Below, piece by piece: positions 4,998 through 6,843 of a DNA stretch of 6,843 nt. The notes under the pieces are model-generated. The model was given only the letters and a program-made list of their open reading frames with translations, did no database searches and was not told the DNA's origin. The DNA lies in contig CAQBRY010000089.1 in NCBI GenBank assembly GCA_948762645.1, forward strand, positions 1 to 6,843, given 5' to 3'. Source of the DNA: an uncultured Eubacteriales bacterium. Its GTDB lineage: Bacteria > Bacillota > Clostridia > Oscillospirales > Acutalibacteraceae. The translations under genes and the position numbers were made by a program. The stretch's first letter is position 1. Each line of letters starts with the position of its first letter.

Positions 4998-5044
4998 AGC
5001 ATAGTGCGATTATTACGTGTATATGTCAAACTCCGTGCGGGTAA

Positions 5045-5212
5045 AATGTTATTAAAAATGATGAAGAACAATTAGAAACTGTATACATTACAAAAACTGG
5101 TAAATGTTATCATAAAGAAGACTGTACTTGTTTGAAAAAATCCAAAATCGAAATTTCAAAAGAACAAGCGGAAAATAACGAGTATGTAGAATGTTCAAAA
5201 TGTTTTGGATAA
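5045..5212 (+). pseudogene. Start-less fragment of a small zinc-binding (Ada-like) domain protein
   Basis: The open frame begins straight after TAA 5042-5044 and ends at TAA 5210-5212. It reads NDEEQLETVYITKTGKCYHK, then EDCTCLKKSKIEISKEQA, and ends YVECSKCFG. This is the familiar 'VY-[IV]-T-x-T-G-x-x-YH-x-x-x-C-x-x-L-x-x-S ... C-x-x-C' domain found at the C-terminus of secreted nucleases and small exported proteins. It probably binds zinc through Cys/His and the final CxxC. There is no ATG, GTG or TTG in frame before the domain, and the usual N-terminal signal or nuclease part is missing. I therefore read it as a 5'-truncated remnant that kept its own terminator downstream. Confidence 0.55.
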
Positions 5213-5225
5213 AAATTATTAAATG

Positions 5226-5252
5226 AAACTTCTCTTTTTGAGGAGTTTTTTT
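5226..5252 (+). terminator. Rho-independent terminator after the zinc-domain fragment
   Basis: AAACTTCTC (5226-5234) pairs with GAGGAGTTT (5240-5248) through nine pairs with one U-G, around a loop of five T, and a T run continues to 5252. It is 13 nt after the fragment's stop and 23 nt before the next plus-strand gene. Confidence 0.7.
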
Positions 5253-5275
5253 GCTATGAAAGAAAGGGTCAAAAA

Positions 5276-5578
5276 ATGGGAAAAGAAAAGCAGTGCAGTA
5301 TCTGCTTGACGTGGTTTAATGAAAATCGTCTTGATAAAGGAAAATGTGTAAATTGTAGAGAAGATATTAGAAACGCTCCTAAAGGTCTGACAGAGGAAGA
5401 AAAGCTGGAGTACGTAATAAAAATAAAACAAAGGCTTTTAGAAAATAGATATAAAAAATTATATTTATCTGAAAAAAAGAAATTGAAAATATGCTCAAAA
5501 TGCGAGTGGCTTAGGTTTATAGATTATTTCAGATGTAAAGTGCATTGCGGAAAGCCAGTGTGCGAAAGGTGGTATTGA
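5276..5578 (+). CDS. Small cysteine-rich protein with two probable zinc knuckles
   Basis: This 100-residue basic protein is of unknown function. The N-terminal part holds a four-cysteine knuckle (C7, C10, C24, C27: QCSICLTWF and KCVNC). A charged, helical middle follows (about 38-70, EEEKLEYVIKIKQRLLENRYKK). The C-terminal part has a second cysteine cluster (C73, C76, C87, C91, C96). The layout suggests a small nucleic-acid-binding or adaptor protein, seen near methyltransferase and terminase genes in many Firmicutes phages; the role is inference. The ATG (5276-5278) has only a modest AAAGGG 7 nt upstream. An earlier ATG at 5255 is in another frame and stops after 17 codons. It ends 2 nt before the methyltransferase ATG, whose ribosome binding site lies in its last codons. 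No promoter is evident between the terminator and this gene. Confidence 0.65.
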   Translation: MGKEKQCSICLTWFNENRLDKGKCVNCREDIRNAPKGLTEEEKLEYVIKIKQRLLENRYKKLYLSEKKKLKICSKCEWLRFIDYFRCKVHCGKPVCERWY

Positions 5579-5580
5579 TA

Positions 5581-6753
5581 ATGCAGATAAAAGAAATTGG
5601 CATAGATAAAATTAATGTATATGAAAACAATCCTCGAATTAACGATAAAGCAGTTAAATATGTGGCGAACTCAATTAAAAAGTTTGGATTTAAAAACCCT
5701 ATAATAATTGACAAAAATAATATAATTGTTGCAGGTCATACGAGGTATTTGGCAAGTAAAAAATTAGGTTTAAAAAACGTACCATGTATAATTGCTGATG
5801 ATTTAACAGAAAAACAGATAAAAGCGTTTAGACTAGCTGACAATAAAGTATCAGAGTTTTCGCAGTGGGATAATGATTTGTTGGACTTAGAGCTGGGAGA
5901 ATTAAGCGATCTTGATATTGATATGTCAGAGTTTGGTTTTGACGTAGACGATATTGATTTTTTGGAACAGGAAATTATAGAAGATGATATTCCCGATATT
6001 CCGCAGGAACCTAAAGCAAAATATGGCGATATATATGAGTTGGGAAAGCACAGGTTAATGTGCGGTGACAGTACAAATACAGATGATATAGAAAAATTAA
6101 TGAATGGTGTTAAGGCTGATTTAGTAATTACAGACCCACCTTACAACGTATCATATGAGGGTTGTACTGATGAAAAATTAACTATTATGAACGATATAAT
6201 GAGTAACGATGAATTTAAAAAATTTCTCAAAAGTGCATTTAAGTGTATATATGCAGTATTAAAAGAGGGCGGTTGCTATTATGTTTGGTATGCAGATGTA
6301 GAACAAATTAATTTTGCCACTTCACTAAATGAAGTAGGATTGAAAATTAGACAACAGCTAATTTGGAATAAAAATACAATTACATTTAGTCACAAAGACT
6401 ACCATTGGAAACACGAATCCTGTTTGTATGGTTGGAAAGAGGGCAAAAAACATAATTGGTATAATGATAGAAAGCAAACAACTGTACTTGATTTTGATAA
6501 ACCAAACAGAAACAGAGAACATCCAACAATGAAACCGATTGATTTAATTAGTTACTTAGTAAATAATTCGAGCAAAAAAGATGATGTTGTATTAGATTCG
6601 TTTGGCGGTAGTGGTTCAACATTAATAGCCTGTGAGCAATTAAACAGGAAATGTTACATGATGGAACTAGACCCTAAATATGTTGACGTCATAATAGATA
6701 GATGGGAAAAATTCACAGGTAAAGAGGCAGTAAAAATAAATGAATGGTTTTGA
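5581..6753 (+). CDS. ParB-like nuclease/DNA-binding domain fused to an adenine-specific DNA methyltransferase
   Basis: This 390-residue protein has two domains. Residues 1-100 are a ParB/Srx-like fold (IGIDKINVYENNPR, IKKFGFKNPIIID, IIVAGHTRYLASKKLG, KAFRLADNKVSE). A short acidic linker spans about 105-145. Residues 148-390 are a methyltransferase with DPPYNVSYEG (185-194; DPPY catalytic motif IV), HPTMKP (314-319), DSFGGSGST (339-347; S-adenosylmethionine loop, motif I) and YVDVIIDRWEKFTG. Motif IV precedes motif I, the beta-class order, and DPPY points to N6-adenine methylation. Such fusions are common orphan methyltransferases in phages, thought to protect phage DNA or alter regulation; no restriction enzyme is visible here. 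The ATG at 5581 is preferred because AAAGGTGG lies 8 nt upstream. A TTG at 5545 would add 12 residues that overlap the preceding gene and show no conservation. Confidence 0.92.
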   Translation: MQIKEIGIDKINVYENNPRINDKAVKYVANSIKKFGFKNPIIIDKNNIIVAGHTRYLASKKLGLKNVPCIIADDLTEKQIKAFRLADNKVSEFSQWDNDLLDLELGELSDLDIDMSEFGFDVDDIDFLEQEIIEDDIPDIPQEPKAKYGDIYELGKHRLMCGDSTNTDDIEKLMNGVKADLVITDPPYNVSYEGCTDEKLTIMNDIMSNDEFKKFLKSAFKCIYAVLKEGGCYYVWYADVEQINFATSLNEVGLKIRQQLIWNKNTITFSHKDYHWKHESCLYGWKEGKKHNWYNDRKQTTVLDFDKPNRNREHPTMKPIDLISYLVNNSSKKDDVVLDSFGGSGSTLIACEQLNRKCYMMELDPKYVDVIIDRWEKFTGKEAVKINEWF

Positions 6754-6843
6754 TATAACGTGGTATTTGGCGATTTTTGAACTTTTAGGGAATGTGTTTA
6801 ATGTCAAGAAAAAAGTAATATGTTTTTATATATGGTCGGTAAG
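6754..6843. other. Right-end segment without a convincing gene
   Basis: After the methyltransferase stop the 90 remaining bases show no clear terminator. An ATG at 6801 with AGGGA upstream encodes only MSRKK before TAA. The opening resembles the start of many small terminase subunits, but five codons are not evidence. Another frame is open from GTG 6794 to the window end but lacks a spaced ribosome binding site. Confidence 0.3.

Larger units (their letters stand above)
4840..5044. other. Non-coding control region between the leftward operon and the rightward genes
   Basis: About 205 bases without a convincing gene. It holds the ribosome binding site of the first leftward gene, the leader hairpin at 4875-4908, the candidate promoter at 4970-4997 and the inverted repeat at 4956-4980. 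A second possible minus-strand -35 (TTGACA, 5024-5029) lies 17 nt before a poor -10 (CACTAT, 5001-5006). AGGTACT occurs twice (4909-4915 and 4955-4961). The stop TAA at 5042-5044 marks the left limit of the start-less zinc-domain fragment, so this edge may be a recombination joint. Confidence 0.5.

Noticed and set aside
4952..5002. 16-codon minus-strand frame (MLGHKQICTYDFSIVP) in the control region, possibly a leader peptide
   Set aside because: It has no ribosome binding site and overlaps the candidate promoter, so it would not be on the transcript.
5545..5580. Upstream TTG start extending the methyltransferase by 12 residues
   Set aside because: The ATG at 5581 has a good AAAGGTGG site, and the extension lies wholly within the preceding gene.
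5219..5714. Minus-strand frames opposite the cysteine-rich and methyltransferase genes
   Set aside because: Antisense shadows of supported plus-strand genes; their phenylalanine/leucine-rich composition comes from A-rich coding sequence on the other strand.
6792..6818. Start of a terminase small subunit (MSRKK)
   Set aside because: It stops after a few codons and no continuing frame resembles a terminase.
1..6843. CRISPR array, tRNA, insertion sequence or integrase attachment site
   Set aside because: No regularly spaced repeats, cloverleaf, transposase or integrase gene, or paired direct repeats typical of attachment sites were seen on either strand.

Overview
The window looks like the early, replication and recombination part of a temperate phage or prophage from a low-GC Gram-positive-type host (Bacillota, perhaps Clostridia or Negativicutes). 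The evidence is the AT-rich composition, strong GGAGG-type ribosome binding sites, very tight gene spacing, and the gene set: Rha, DnaB-type helicase, winged-helix initiator, SSB, RusA, Sak/DUF1071 annealing protein and a ParB-methyltransferase fusion. No tRNA, rRNA, CRISPR array or insertion sequence was seen. The host genus cannot be fixed from the sequence.

Layout. Positions 1-4839 form one leftward (minus-strand) operon, read from right to left. It begins with a 50-residue single-span membrane protein (4687-4839) and a small cysteine-rich, probably zinc-binding protein (4460-4693). Next come a Sak-family single-strand annealing protein broken by a frameshift (4167-4451 plus the start of the next frame) and a RusA Holliday-junction resolvase now fused in frame to the Sak C-terminal half (3425-4138). 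SSB (3030-3437), a small winged-helix protein (2694-3005), a winged-helix replication initiator (1997-2692) and a DnaB-type helicase (468-1829) follow. A small protein carrying an in-frame TGA (242-466) and a strong terminator close the operon. A Rha-type regulator (175 to beyond the left edge) lies past the terminator. Most junctions overlap or are 1-25 nt apart, and several ribosome binding sites sit inside the end of the preceding gene.

Positions 4840-5044 are non-coding and hold a candidate leftward promoter with an inverted repeat over its -10, then a terminator-like hairpin in the leader. To the right, the plus strand carries a start-less fragment of a small zinc-binding domain (5045-5212) with its own terminator, a cysteine-rich protein (5276-5578) and a ParB-DNA methyltransferase (5581-6753). 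The last 90 bases show no convincing gene.

Function. Initiator, DnaB and SSB would load and run a replication fork. Sak would anneal single strands and RusA would cut the resulting junctions. The methyltransferase would modify phage or host DNA. The most interesting feature is the damage and rearrangement at sak-rusA: a 6-A tract puts the sak halves in different frames, and an exact 11-bp tandem duplication removes the sak stop and fuses the frame to rusA. Removing one copy restores an ordinary overlapping sak/rusA pair. With the in-frame TGA and the start-less fragment, this suggests a decaying prophage, or less likely expression by recoding. A second theme is that terminator-like hairpins sit in the leaders of four genes.
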